A stretch of 64,000 nt of DNA from Bdellovibrionales bacterium (GCA_041662785.1 JBAZRW010000001.1:434001-498000); one strand, 5' to 3'. Numbered from the stretch's first letter, positions 39,905 through 48,914 are shown. Numbers and translations are program-made. The notes: a model not told the origin generated them from the sequence alone.

Positions 39905-40129
39905 CTATCTTTTTAAAATCTTTTCAACGTGATCAATAGTTTGATCCAGACGCAAGGCGACCTTTTGCGTGACGGCTAAAACGCCCGCTTCACGCGATTT
40001 GCTTTGCTTCAAAATATCATTCAGCTTCTTTTGGGACTCGGCGCGTGCAGCGACATCACAGCCGACAGTGTCCTCAAGGTCAGAGATGGTTTCATCAAGC
40101 TTTTCAAGAGCGGCTTTGAGGCGCTTCAT
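39905..40129 (-). CDS. DUF4164 coiled-coil protein
   Basis: A 74-residue, almost entirely helical protein (KRLKAALEKLDETISDLEDTV... DQTIDHVEKILKR) of the DUF4164 type found upstream of zapA in alphaproteobacteria. The heptad pattern suggests a ZapB-like coiled coil acting together with ZapA, which is inference from position. It is divergent from tkt. Confidence 0.82.
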   Translation of the reverse strand: MKRLKAALEKLDETISDLEDTVGCDVAARAESQKKLNDILKQSKSREAGVLAVTQKVALRLDQTIDHVEKILKR

Positions 40130-40149
40130 TTTAAATCCTTTCGAATCGT

Positions 40150-40170
40150 CTCGATTCCGTATTAATCGAG
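40150..40170. promoter_or_regulatory. 21-bp operator-like palindrome between DUF4164-zapA and tkt
   Basis: CTCGATT (40150-40156) and AATCGAG (40164-40170) are perfect 7-bp inverted arms around a 7-nt spacer, in the 174-nt divergent region. It is a good candidate for a dimeric regulator site serving one or both genes. The regulator is unknown. Confidence 0.45.
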
Positions 40171-40303
40171 TAAGACTAAAAGAAGGAGGGCCTCCCCGTC
40201 AACAGGGGATCACGCAAAAAGAGCAGAAAGGAACAGCCTTGCATTAACACCTCTTTTCCGGCATTTTGCGCCTTTCCTTCCTTTAAGTAAAAGAGATTAT
40301 CTT

Positions 40304-42295
40304 ATGACTTGTTGCTGCACCTCTGCCCCCTCTCCTAAAACCATGGCGAATGCTGTCCGCGCCCTTGCGATGGACGCTGTCGAGCGGGCCAAATCGGGGC
40401 ATCCCGGTATGCCGATGGGCATGGCCGATGTAGCGACGGTCTTGTGGCGCTCCTATCTTCGCTTTGATCCGCAAAATCCAGCATGGCCCGACCGCGACCG
40501 TTTCATCCTGTCGGCGGGGCATGGCTCGATGCTGCTTTACGCTTTGGCTCATCTGGCGGGTTATCCCAAGATGACAATGGAGCAAATCAAGAACTTTCGC
40601 CAGTTGGGCAGCCTGACGGCGGGTCATCCTGAGCGCGACCTCGACATCGGCGTTGAAATGACGACCGGCCCCTTGGGGCAAGGCATCGCCACATCGGTCG
40701 GCTTTGCGTTGGCCGAGAGAATCTTGAACGCTCGCTTCGGCGACGCGCTGGTGGATCACCGTACATTCGTTATCGCCTCGGACGGCGACTTGATGGAAGG
40801 CATCAGTCACGAGGCCGCGTCTTTGGCGGGGCATTTGAAGCTAGGCCGCCTTGTCGTTTTTTATGATGATAACAAAATCTCCATCGATGGTGGGACAGAG
40901 CTTTCCTTCACCGAAGACGTGCAGGCGCGGTTCCGCGCTTACGGCTGGGATGTGCAGGCAGTCGATGGGCATGATCCGGCGGCGATTGCTGCCGCAACCG
41001 ATGCAGCGCTTGCCGTTACGGATAAGCCTTCGCTTATCGCTTGCCGCACGATTATCGGCTTTGGCGCGCCGAACAAGCAGGGCACGTCGGGCTGCCATGG
41101 CTCGCCACTTGGCGAAGCCGAAGTTGCGGCGGCGCGTCAAGCGCTGGGCTGGGATCATCCGGCCTTTGAAATTCCCGCCGACATTTTAAGCGCATGGCGT
41201 AAGGCTGGCGCACGCAGCGCGGATTTGTGCAAGGCATGGGAGGCTCGTTTAAGTGCGGCCCCCGCCAAAGCCGAGTTTACGCGCATGATGGACGGCGTTT
41301 TACCGGAATCGTTGGACGCTGTCTTTGCGGCTTTTAAGCAAAAGATTGCCACCGAAGCGCCCAAGCATGCGACGCGCCAATCGTCGGGCGCGACGCTCGC
41401 GGCGCTTGTGCCCGCGATGCCCGAACTTATCGGCGGCTCGGCTGACCTTAGCCCGTCGAACAACACACAGGTGAAGGGCGAGGGCGCAATCAGCGCGGCG
41501 TCGAACTATGCGGGGCAGTATATTCACTTTGGCGTACGCGAGCATGGCATGGCCGCTGCCATGAACGGCATGGCCCTTCATGGCGGTATCATTCCTTATG
41601 GCGGCACGTTTATGCAGTTTGCCGATTATTGCCGCCCGTCGATCCGCCTTGCCGCGCTGATGAAACAGCGCGTCGTTTTTGTGATGACGCATGACAGCAT
41701 CGGGCTTGGCGAAGACGGCCCCACCCATCAACCTGTAGAACATTTAGCCGCGCTTCGTGCGATCCCGAATCTTTTGACCATGCGACCTTGCGATGGCATT
41801 GAAACGGCAGAGTGCTGGCAGATTGCCTTGCAAAGCAAAGACGCACCAAGCTTGCTGGCGCTTGCGCGTCAGGGCTTGCCGACGTTGCGCGATGGCAGCG
41901 CATACAACAAATCAGCCAAGGGCGCGTATGTGCTTTCCGAGGCGGCGGGCCCGCGCGCCGTGACGCTGCTTGCGACCGGATCGGAAGTCATGTTGGCCAT
42001 GCAAGCGCAAAAGCTTTTGAAGGAACAAGGTATCGACGCCGCTGTTGTTTCTTTTCCGTGCATGAGTTTGTTTGACAAGCAGGACGCGGCGTATCGCTCT
42101 TCTGTGCTGGGAACCGCACCTCGCGTCGCGATTGAAGCGGGCATCCGCATGGGCTGGGACACGTATCTTGGCGATGGCGGCGCGTTTATCGGCATGGACG
42201 GCTTTGGCGCGTCGGCCCCCGCCGAAATCTTGTACAAGCATTTCGGCATCACCGTCGAGGCGCTGGTTGACGCGGCGAAAAAGGTTTGTGCTTAA
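40304..42295 (+). CDS. tkt: transketolase
   Basis: Thiamine-diphosphate enzyme of the pentose phosphate pathway. The 663-residue product shows AMDAVERAKSGHPGMPMGMADVATVLW, FILSAGHGSMLLYALAHLAGY, TTGPLGQGIATSVGFALAER and the ThDP-binding motif from ASDGDLMEG to DDNKISIDG. The pyrimidine domain carries NYAGQYIHFGVREHGMAAAMNGMALHGG, and MTHDSIGLGEDGPTHQPVEHLAALR follows. The short cysteine-rich start (MTCCCTSAPSPKT) is unusual but precedes a normal fold. It is followed by a Nudix gene and gap. Confidence 0.96.
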   Translation: MTCCCTSAPSPKTMANAVRALAMDAVERAKSGHPGMPMGMADVATVLWRSYLRFDPQNPAWPDRDRFILSAGHGSMLLYALAHLAGYPKMTMEQIKNFRQLGSLTAGHPERDLDIGVEMTTGPLGQGIATSVGFALAERILNARFGDALVDHRTFVIASDGDLMEGISHEAASLAGHLKLGRLVVFYDDNKISIDGGTELSFTEDVQARFRAYGWDVQAVDGHDPAAIAAATDAALAVTDKPSLIACRTIIGFGAPNKQGTSGCHGSPLGEAEVAAARQALGWDHPAFEIPADILSAWRKAGARSADLCKAWEARLSAAPAKAEFTRMMDGVLPESLDAVFAAFKQKIATEAPKHATRQSSGATLAALVPAMPELIGGSADLSPSNNTQVKGEGAISAASNYAGQYIHFGVREHGMAAAMNGMALHGGIIPYGGTFMQFADYCRPSIRLAALMKQRVVFVMTHDSIGLGEDGPTHQPVEHLAALRAIPNLLTMRPCDGIETAECWQIALQSKDAPSLLALARQGLPTLRDGSAYNKSAKGAYVLSEAAGPRAVTLLATGSEVMLAMQAQKLLKEQGIDAAVVSFPCMSLFDKQDAAYRSSVLGTAPRVAIEAGIRMGWDTYLGDGGAFIGMDGFGASAPAEILYKHFGITVEALVDAAKKVCA

Positions 42296-42313
42296 TCCAA
42301 GAAAGGATTTCCT

Positions 42314-42760
42314 ATGCCTAGAGAAGAAGGTCTTCATAAGATTGAGGTTCATGTCGCCGCTCTTTGCTTTGATCTTGAAAGCGAAGACGAGACGCGCTGC
42401 CTAATCCTCAAGCGTACAGCCACCCGCTCCCTTTATCCCAATCTTTGGGAATGTGGTGGCGGGCAGATGAAGGCGGGCGAGTCTTTTCAAGACGCGGCCT
42501 TGCGCCAGATTAAGGAAGAGACAGGCCTTGAGGCCGACATTCTTTTTCCTTATGGCGACTATTTTATCGAAACCGAAGACGGCGGCATTCCGGGTCTGAA
42601 GTTTGTTTGCTCGGTCGATGGGGGGCAGGACGTTGTCCTTGATCCCAAAGAGCACACCGCGTACGCGTGGGTTCAAGAAAATGATCTTGACTCCTATGAC
42701 TTTATTGCAGGCGTTCGGGACGATATCGCCGAAAGCTTCAAGATTTTGGAGGAGTGCTGA
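42314..42760 (+). CDS. Nudix hydrolase
   Basis: A 148-residue Nudix-fold protein expected to cleave nucleoside diphosphate derivatives. The Nudix box is visible as GGQMKAGESFQDAALRQIKEETGL; it fits GX5EX7REUXEEXGU except that RE is RQ. The EE pair that binds metal is intact. The core strand EVHVAALCFD and the KRTATRSLYPNLWECGGG loop fit the fold. It lies 18 nt after tkt and 42 nt before gap, so it is probably co-transcribed with sugar-phosphate genes. The substrate is unknown. Confidence 0.9.
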   Translation: MPREEGLHKIEVHVAALCFDLESEDETRCLILKRTATRSLYPNLWECGGGQMKAGESFQDAALRQIKEETGLEADILFPYGDYFIETEDGGIPGLKFVCSVDGGQDVVLDPKEHTAYAWVQENDLDSYDFIAGVRDDIAESFKILEEC

Positions 42761-42802
42761 AAAGCGCCCCCGCTAACCCCCAACCTAACGGAGAAAAACA
42801 TC

Positions 42803-43810
42803 ATGACAACACGCGTAGCAATTAATGGTTTTGGACGCATTGGTCGTTTGGTTTTACGGGCGGCGATGGATTCGGGCCGCAAGGACCTTGAGTTTGTGGC
42901 GCTGAACGATCTGGCGAACGCGCAGACGAATGCCCATTTGTTGAAATATGATTCCGTTCATGGCCGCTTTAACGGTGAGGTTGCGGTGGATGGCAACGAC
43001 CTTATCATCAACGGCATGCGCGTGAAGGGCCTGCAAGGCGCGGATCCCACCAAGCTTGGCTGGGGCGAGATGGGCGTTGATGTGGTCATGGAATGCTCTG
43101 GCCGCTTTACCAAACGCGTTGACGCTGCCAAGCATCTTGAGGCCGGTGCGAAAAAGGTTTTGATCTCTGCCCCCGCGACGGATGAGGATCTCACGGTTGT
43201 TTATGGCGTCAATCACAGCGAGCTGAAAGCCGAGCATGCCATCGTTTCCAACGCGTCGTGCACGACGAATTGCCTTGCGCCCGTCGCCTCGGTCTTGGAC
43301 AAGACGGTCGGCATTTCGCATGGCTTTATGACGACCATTCATTCCTATACGGGTGATCAGCGCGTGGTGGATACGGCACACAGCGATCTTCATCGTGCCC
43401 GCGCGGCGGCTATCAATATGATCCCGACCTCGACAGGTGCGGCCAAGGCGGTGGGTAAGGTTCTGCCCGCGCTAAAAGGTAAGCTGGATGGTACAGCCAT
43501 TCGCGTGCCGACCCCCAACGTGTCGGTTATCGATTTCAAGTTTGTTGCCAAGCGCCCCACGACCGCCGAGGAAATTGGCGCGGCGATGAAGGCCGCAGCA
43601 GCGGGCGAGTTGAAAGGCATCTTAGGCGTGTATGACGAGCCGTTGGTGTCCACGGACTTCAACCATGATGCGCGGTCATCCATCTTTGCGCTGAACGAAG
43701 TGCGCGTGATTGAGGGAACCTTTGTCCGCGTCCTTAGCTGGTATGACAATGAATGGGGTTTCTCAAACCGCATGTCGGATACGGCGATTGCGATGATGGC
43801 GGCGAAGTAG
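42803..43810 (+). CDS. gap: glyceraldehyde-3-phosphate dehydrogenase, type I
   Basis: Oxidises glyceraldehyde-3-phosphate to 1,3-bisphosphoglycerate. The 335-residue product starts TTRVAINGFGRIGRLVLRA (NAD-binding), has the catalytic cysteine in SNASCTTNCLAPV near residue 152 and the base histidine in HSYTGDQRVVD, and ends with WYDNEWGFSNRMSDTAIAM. A CGGAGAAAA ribosome site precedes the ATG. It is third in the tkt-Nudix-gap unit; pgk, its usual partner, is at 30207 on the same strand. Confidence 0.97.
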   Translation: MTTRVAINGFGRIGRLVLRAAMDSGRKDLEFVALNDLANAQTNAHLLKYDSVHGRFNGEVAVDGNDLIINGMRVKGLQGADPTKLGWGEMGVDVVMECSGRFTKRVDAAKHLEAGAKKVLISAPATDEDLTVVYGVNHSELKAEHAIVSNASCTTNCLAPVASVLDKTVGISHGFMTTIHSYTGDQRVVDTAHSDLHRARAAAINMIPTSTGAAKAVGKVLPALKGKLDGTAIRVPTPNVSVIDFKFVAKRPTTAEEIGAAMKAAAAGELKGILGVYDEPLVSTDFNHDARSSIFALNEVRVIEGTFVRVLSWYDNEWGFSNRMSDTAIAMMAAK

Positions 43811-43822
43811 AAGACTGCCTCA

Positions 43823-44117
43823 GACCAACGGTTATAATTAATGACACACGGACGGACAAACCCCCTTTCGTCATCCCGCTGACCCTGCTTCGCTCTGACG
43901 AGCTTCGCAGGGCCGAAGGCTAGCCCGGCGAAGCTGCGGAGCAGCATAGACGGGAAAGCGGGATCCAGCGCCGCTCCCCGTGTCAAGCACGGGGCAGGCT
44001 AGCGCGGCATAAGACTCTTATGCGCCGTGGACACGGCGCGATTGGATACCGGCCTTCGCCGGTATGACGCTAAAGGAAAAAGCGTTCCATAAGAGTCAGT
44101 AGTTATAGCCGTTGGTA
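43823..44117. mobile_element. degenerate MITE-like element with nested palindromes
   Basis: The left end ACCAACGGTTATAA and the right end TTATAGCCGTTGGTA are inverted copies, as in the other elements, but the left flank is not TAA. The interior holds CATCCCGC...GCGGGATCC, the hairpins GCACGGGG- and CCGGCCTTCGCCGG-type, and a CATAAGAGT segment repeated near each half. No reading frame is supported. It fills most of the gap between gap and purN. Confidence 0.55.
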
Positions 44118-44191
44118 TAAAAGCGAAGCTGGGTCGCGGGCATCCCGTTTGTTTTCTTCTTATGCGTCACGTCATTGACTTGTTGGTATTA
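44118..44191. repeat. right-end fragment of a MITE-like element
   Basis: Contains CATCCCGTTTGTTTTCTTC, then TTATGCGTCACGTC and the closing TTGGTATTA. Read inverted, this matches the left end of the unit at 2539 (GACGTGAC.CAT.AAGA and AAAACAAACGGGAT). It ends 10 nt before the purN stop. Confidence 0.55.
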
Positions 44192-44201
44192 GGAAGACCT
44201 T

Positions 44202-44855
44202 CTACTTGATCATAGGGCAGATCAGCGAGGGCGGTTCGCCCTCGCCAAGGATAAAGCATTTCTCGCTGTGGATGTTCACGCGGCCTTCGGCGATCCAGCG
44301 CACGGCCATGGGATAGACGGCGTGTTCTTGCTGCAAAATGCGCTCGGACAAGGTATTTTCCGTATCGTCAGCCATGACGGGGACGGCGGCCTGAACGATA
44401 ATCGGGCCGCAATCCATTTCGGCGCGCACAAAGTGAACGGTGCAACCCGAAAACTTCGCGCCGTAATCGATGGCCTTTTGCTGCACATGCAGGCCCGTAA
44501 AGGCGGGCAGCAGCGAAGGGTGGATGTTGACAAGGCGGTCGCGCCACGCATCGACAAACCATGGCGTTAGAATCCGCATAAAGCCCGCAAGGCAGATCAG
44601 CTGCGCGTCGTGCTTTTTAATCTCGGCATCCAGCGCGGCCTCAAAGCCCTCGCGGTCAGCCCCGTAATCCTTATGATTCACGACAGCGGTGGGAATGCCT
44701 TCCTTTTGCGCCCAAGCGAGGCCGCCCGCCGTGGGATCGTTAGAGATAACGCAGACGATCTTGGCAGGATAATCAGGTTCACGCGAGGCGCGCACAAGCG
44801 CTTGCATATTGCTGCCGCGCCCAGAAATAAGGACGGCGACGTTTAGCACGGCCAT
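44202..44855 (-). CDS. purN: phosphoribosylglycinamide formyltransferase
   Basis: Third step of purine synthesis, using 10-formyltetrahydrofolate. The 217-residue product shows VAVLISGRGSNMQALVRAS at the start, ICLAGFMRILTPWFVDAWRDRLVNIHPSLLPAFTGLHVQQKAIDYGAKFSGCTVHFV (catalytic Asn and His in VNIHPS and neighbouring strands) and MDCGPIIVQAAVPV. The start overlaps the purM end by 13 nt, the common purM-purN coupling. Confidence 0.96.
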   Translation of the reverse strand: MAVLNVAVLISGRGSNMQALVRASREPDYPAKIVCVISNDPTAGGLAWAQKEGIPTAVVNHKDYGADREGFEAALDAEIKKHDAQLICLAGFMRILTPWFVDAWRDRLVNIHPSLLPAFTGLHVQQKAIDYGAKFSGCTVHFVRAEMDCGPIIVQAAVPVMADDTENTLSERILQQEHAVYPMAVRWIAEGRVNIHSEKCFILGEGEPPSLICPMIK

Positions 44856-45922
44856 GTTGACCCCATGCCTTGAATTGACACACGCGATGTCGACAGGTTT
44901 TTTTCAACTTCGCCGATGCGGAAAACCGTTTCGCCCGTGTCAGTCAGTAAAGACTTGATCTCTTCGGCGTCCTCCTTGGCGACGATCACGACCATGCCAA
45001 TGCCGCAGTTAAACGTCCGCGCCATATCATGGCTGCTCATCGCGCCTTTTTGTGCCAGCCATTTCATGACGGACGGCACGCTCCAGCTTTCGGCAGACAG
45101 CCAAACGCCAAGGCCATCAGGCAAGACGCGGGGAATGTTTTCCAAAAGCCCGCCGCCTGTGATGTGCGCCATGGCTTTAACGTGCCCCGTCTTGATGGCG
45201 GCCAGCATAGGCTTGACGTAAAGGCGCGTCGGCTCTAGCAAGGCTTCTCCCAAACGGCGAGAGGGATCAAAGGGTGCGGGCGCGTCATAGGCAAGGTTTT
45301 CTTGGGCCACGATCTTGCGCACCAGCGAAAAGCCGTTGCTGTGAACGCCGCTGGATGCCAGACCCAAGACGACATCCCCCTCGGCAATATCCTCGCGCGG
45401 CAGGCTTTGGCCGCGCTCAACCGCGCCAACAGCAAAACCGGCCAGATCGTAATCCTCGCCTTCATACATGCCGGGCATTTCGGCCGTTTCGCCGCCCACA
45501 AGGGCGCAGCCCGATTGCTTGCAGCCTTCGGCGATTCCCGCGATCACGGCACGGGCCGTTTCGACCTCAAGGTGACCAGAGGCAAAATAGTCAAGGAAAA
45601 ACAAAGGCTCAGCCCCCGCGACGATCAGGTCGTTGACGCACATGGCGACAAGGTCGATCCCGACGGTGTCGTGCTTGCCCGCCTCGATGGCGACGCGCAA
45701 CTTGGTTCCGACGCCATCCGTGGCGCTGACCAAAATAGGGTCTTGATAGCCTGTCGCTTTCAGGTCAAAAAGAGCGCCAAACCCTCCTAAACCGGCCATA
45801 ACGCCCGTGCGGGCCGTTGCCTTGGCAAGGGGCTTAATGGCTTCAACCAAGGCGTTACCGGCATTGATATCGACGCCAGCCTTGGCATAAGCATCTTGGG
45901 GGGAGTCATTTGAGTTGGTCAT
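44843..45922 (-). CDS. purM: phosphoribosylaminoimidazole (AIR) synthetase
   Basis: Fifth step of purine synthesis: ATP-dependent ring closure of FGAM to AIR. From the ATG at 45922 the product has 359 residues with AYAKAGVDINAGNALVEAIKPLAKAT, GGFGALFDLK, LVSATDGVGTKLRVA, VAMCVNDLIVAGAEPLFFLDYFASG, LVGGETAEMPGMY and AHITGGGLLENIPRVLP. A longer frame reaching 46000 would add a hydrophobic leader not found in PurM and would abut the divergent DUF2066 start, so it is rejected. It is first in a purM-purN unit. Confidence 0.96.
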   Translation of the reverse strand: MTNSNDSPQDAYAKAGVDINAGNALVEAIKPLAKATARTGVMAGLGGFGALFDLKATGYQDPILVSATDGVGTKLRVAIEAGKHDTVGIDLVAMCVNDLIVAGAEPLFFLDYFASGHLEVETARAVIAGIAEGCKQSGCALVGGETAEMPGMYEGEDYDLAGFAVGAVERGQSLPREDIAEGDVVLGLASSGVHSNGFSLVRKIVAQENLAYDAPAPFDPSRRLGEALLEPTRLYVKPMLAAIKTGHVKAMAHITGGGLLENIPRVLPDGLGVWLSAESWSVPSVMKWLAQKGAMSSHDMARTFNCGIGMVVIVAKEDAEEIKSLLTDTGETVFRIGEVEKNLSTSRVSIQGMGSTWPC

Positions 45923-45999
45923 CATACCGTCATGATTGATGGTTAGCGTAAAACAGGCTAGTAAGAACAGGCACAATAACAAAAAGTGACAGGTTTGCA

Positions 46000-47094
46000 A
46001 TGCGCGTCGTAATATTTTTGGTTTTCAGTCTTTTTTGCCTCGCGTCTCCGGCGTGGGCGCAGGAAGATTTGGCGGTGTATCGCATCGCTGGCGTGACGGT
46101 TGACGTCACGGCGGCCAATGCAACCGTGGCGCGGGATCATGCCATTATGCAAGCGCAGCGCAGCGCGTTTTCCCTGCTTTTAGAAAGGCTTGGTGTGAGG
46201 GAGCCACAGGCCAAAGCCTCCGATGAGGCCTTGGCCGCCTTGGTGCAGGCCTTTGAAATCCAGAACGAGCATACGGCGGGCTATCGCTATACAGGCCTTT
46301 TTTCTGTTCAATTCAAACCCGCGGCTGTTCGGCAGTGGTTGGGCACGCTCGGCGTCAAATATACGGAAAATCGTGCCAAGTCGCTTGTGGTGCTACCCAT
46401 TGTCAAAAGCAAGGAGAGGGCCACGCTATGGGAGGATTCGACCCCGTGGCGGAGCGTGTGGATGGGTGGTGAGAAAAATACGGGGTTGGTTCCTTTTATT
46501 GTGCCTACTGGTGATTTAGAGGATATCGCGCAGATCAGCACGGCAGAGGCTCTGACTGGCAAGCCAGAGGCTCTTGAGGCTGTTCGCCAAAAATACGGCG
46601 CGGGCGGCGTTTTGGTGGCTGTTCTTGAAACCGATTCTCTTGCGGCGGAGGGCGAGTCCCCAACCCCAAGTGAAAAGGGCGAGGGCGTTGTCACGGCGCG
46701 TCGCTATGACGAGGCGGGCGCGGCCAAAGACCTTGGTCGCCTTCCCGTTGCGTGGGCCTCCCTTGCGCAAAGGGGCGAGGTTTTGGCCGCCGCGATCCGG
46801 TCTTTATCCCAGTCGCTAGAGGCCGATTGGCGGGCGGTGAATAAGGTTCCCTCTGGCGCGGTGGCGACGTTGCCTGTTGATGTTGATGTTCCGACCTTGG
46901 AGGCATGGGCGCAGATCAGGCAAAGGCTGACCCAAGTGCCTGCGGTGGCCAGCGCTCAAATCGTGACGATGACGCGTGGCCTTGTGCATATCGAGCTTGG
47001 CTTTCGCGGTGAGCTTGCCGCCTTGCCCAGAGCCGTCGCCGAGCAAGGTTTGACGTTGGAGCAAAGCGCAGGCGGCGGCTGGCTTTTGCATTAG
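46000..47094 (+). CDS. DUF2066 domain-containing exported protein
   Basis: A 364-residue protein with a clear signal peptide (MRVVIFLVFSLFCLASPAWA) and a DUF2066-type body: VYRIAGVTVDVTAANATVARDHAIMQAQRSAFSLLLERLG, AFEIQNEHTAGYRYTGLFSVQFKPAAVRQWLG and YTENRAKSLVVLPIV. Probably periplasmic; function unknown. Its place, divergent from purM and followed by a PerM-type transporter and an Hda-like protein, is a recurrent alphaproteobacterial order. Confidence 0.85.
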   Translation: MRVVIFLVFSLFCLASPAWAQEDLAVYRIAGVTVDVTAANATVARDHAIMQAQRSAFSLLLERLGVREPQAKASDEALAALVQAFEIQNEHTAGYRYTGLFSVQFKPAAVRQWLGTLGVKYTENRAKSLVVLPIVKSKERATLWEDSTPWRSVWMGGEKNTGLVPFIVPTGDLEDIAQISTAEALTGKPEALEAVRQKYGAGGVLVAVLETDSLAAEGESPTPSEKGEGVVTARRYDEAGAAKDLGRLPVAWASLAQRGEVLAAAIRSLSQSLEADWRAVNKVPSGAVATLPVDVDVPTLEAWAQIRQRLTQVPAVASAQIVTMTRGLVHIELGFRGELAALPRAVAEQGLTLEQSAGGGWLLH

Positions 47095-47115
47095 AAAAAA
47101 AGAAAGGCGCACTTC

Positions 47116-48201
47116 ATGACCACTCTTATCGATCGCAGACAGACGCCGAAGGCGCGGTTTTGGGTGATCATGATTATCGCCTTTGTGGCCGTTCTTTGGC
47201 TTTTGCGACCCATGCTGCTGCCCTTTGTTGCGGGGGCGGCGTTGGCGTATTTCCTTGATCCTGTCGTAGATCGCTTGACCCTTTGGCGCGTGCCGCGCTG
47301 GCTTGGCACGGCGCTTGTTCTTCTGGGCTTTCTTTTGGTGGTGGCACTTCTGTTGCTTTTGATTGTGCCGTTGATCCAAACGCAGATGATGGCGCTCATT
47401 GACGCGCTGCCGACCTATGTTGACACGCTACGCACGCGCTTTATGCCGCGTATCTATGATTGGCTCAGTCGCTTGTCCCCTGCGGACGTAGAGAAATTAA
47501 GGCAGGCCGCCAGTGATTACGCGGGCAATGCGGTGGGCCTTACGGGCGAGTTTCTGAAAGGCCTTGTGACAAAGGGTTTTGCGCTGTTCGATGTGTTGAC
47601 TCTTTTGATTATTACCCCCGTCGTCGCTTTTTACCTTTTGCGCGATTGGCCCAAGGTGACGCGCAATGTTGATGAGCTTGTCCCCCGCGCGCAGCATGGC
47701 ATCGTGCGGCAGGCAGCCATCGAGATCAACAAAACGCTCTCTGGCTTTATCCGTGGCCAAGCGCTTGTATGCCTGTCACTGGGCTTTATTTATAGCGTTG
47801 GGCTGACGCTCGTGGGGCTGCACTATGGCGCGACCATCGGCATTATCGCGGGCGTTTTGTCTTTTATTCCCTATGTAGGCTCTGGCTTCGGGCTGATTGT
47901 CAGCATGATCCTTGCCTTTGTCCAGTTCGATAATGGTTTGTCCATCGGCCTAGTTTTGGTCGTGTTTTTGGTGGGGCAAACACTAGAAGGCTATGTTTTG
48001 ACGCCCAAGCTGGTGGGGGATCGTGTGGGCCTGCACCCCGTCTGGATTCTGTTCGCCCTTTTTGCAGGCGGCAGCCTTTTGGGTTTTGTCGGTATTTTAA
48101 TTGCTGTGCCTGTTGCGGCGGTCTTGGGTGTTCTTATTCGCCTTGCCCTTTCCCGTTATAAGGGCAGCGCTCTGTATCACAAAAAGACCCCTTCCCCATG
48201 A
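47116..48201 (+). CDS. AI-2E (PerM) family transporter
   Basis: A 361-residue inner-membrane protein with the AI-2E/PerM layout: an N-terminal hydrophobic pair (FWVIMIIAFVAVLWLLRPMLLPFVAGAALAYFLDPVVDRL), a large polar loop with YVDTLRTRFMPRIYDWLSRL, and a C-terminal bundle including VGLTLVGLHYGATIGIIAGVLSFIPYVGSGFGLIVSMILAFVQF and the PKLVGDRVGLHPVWILFALFAGGSLLGFVGILIAVPVAAV signature. Members export small molecules or ions; the substrate here is unknown. It overlaps the downstream Hda-like gene by 4 nt. Confidence 0.92.
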   Translation: MTTLIDRRQTPKARFWVIMIIAFVAVLWLLRPMLLPFVAGAALAYFLDPVVDRLTLWRVPRWLGTALVLLGFLLVVALLLLLIVPLIQTQMMALIDALPTYVDTLRTRFMPRIYDWLSRLSPADVEKLRQAASDYAGNAVGLTGEFLKGLVTKGFALFDVLTLLIITPVVAFYLLRDWPKVTRNVDELVPRAQHGIVRQAAIEINKTLSGFIRGQALVCLSLGFIYSVGLTLVGLHYGATIGIIAGVLSFIPYVGSGFGLIVSMILAFVQFDNGLSIGLVLVVFLVGQTLEGYVLTPKLVGDRVGLHPVWILFALFAGGSLLGFVGILIAVPVAAVLGVLIRLALSRYKGSALYHKKTPSP

Positions 48202-48914
48202 CCAGGCAGTACCATTTCCCCTTACCGTTACAGGCGGCCATGGGGCTGGAAGATTTCCTCCCCTCGTCCTCTAACGAAGAGGGTGTGGCGTGGCTCTTGC
48301 GGCGTGAGCCGTCCTCTTGGCCGTCGCACGCGCTTGTTCTGTGGGGGCCGGAAGGCGCGGGCAAGACGCACCTCCTGTCCATTTGGTGCGAGCGGCAAAA
48401 GGCGCAGCGCATCGCGCTGGGTGATCCGGTTTTGGCAGCCATTGTCAATGGTAAGGCCTTAGCGCCCGCCTTCGCTTTGGACGATGCCGATGCTTGCGTG
48501 GGCGATCCGGCGCAAGAGGAATGGCTACAGCATTTTTATAATGCGACAAAGGCGGCTTCGTTGCCTGTCTTGCTGACGGCGCTGCATCCTCCGGCCTTAT
48601 GGGGCTTGGGGCTGCGCGATATTGAAACGCGCCTGAAAAGCTGCGTGAGCGCAAGCCTTCATGAACCGGATGATGCCTTGATGCGCGGGCTTTTGATGAA
48701 GCTTTTTAGTGACAGGCAGTTGATGGTTGAGGTGGGCGTGGTGGATTATTTGTCCGCGCGGCTAGAGCGCACCACGGCGGCTGTGCGTGACGCTGTGGCG
48801 CAATTGGATGAGGCTGCGTTGGGGGAAGGGCGCAAAATCTCTATCCCGTTTGCGCAAAAAGTTTTAGCCCAGAACGAGCCAGAAGCCGAAGATAATGGCC
48901 GCAAGGACGCCTAA
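48198..48914 (+). CDS. DnaA-like replication regulator (Hda family)
   Basis: A 238-residue AAA+ protein resembling the DnaA ATPase domain without the DNA-binding domain, as in Hda/HdaA, which with the beta clamp stimulates ATP hydrolysis by DnaA to prevent over-initiation. Seen: N-terminal QYHFPLPLQAAMGLEDFLPS (the QL.LPL clamp-binding type motif, here QYHFPLPL), Walker A GPEGAGKT near residue 51, an ALDDAD Walker B-like block and a DIETRLKSC region. The C-terminus overlaps the convergent YqaA-like gene by 51 nt. It is third in the DUF2066-PerM-Hda unit. Confidence 0.85.
   Translation: MTRQYHFPLPLQAAMGLEDFLPSSSNEEGVAWLLRREPSSWPSHALVLWGPEGAGKTHLLSIWCERQKAQRIALGDPVLAAIVNGKALAPAFALDDADACVGDPAQEEWLQHFYNATKAASLPVLLTALHPPALWGLGLRDIETRLKSCVSASLHEPDDALMRGLLMKLFSDRQLMVEVGVVDYLSARLERTTAAVRDAVAQLDEAALGEGRKISIPFAQKVLAQNEPEAEDNGRKDA

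Noticed and set aside
44843..46000. Longer PurM with a hydrophobic N-terminal leader starting at 46000
   Set aside because: PurM is cytoplasmic and the extra 26 residues abut the divergent DUF2066 start; the ATG at 45922 gives normal length.
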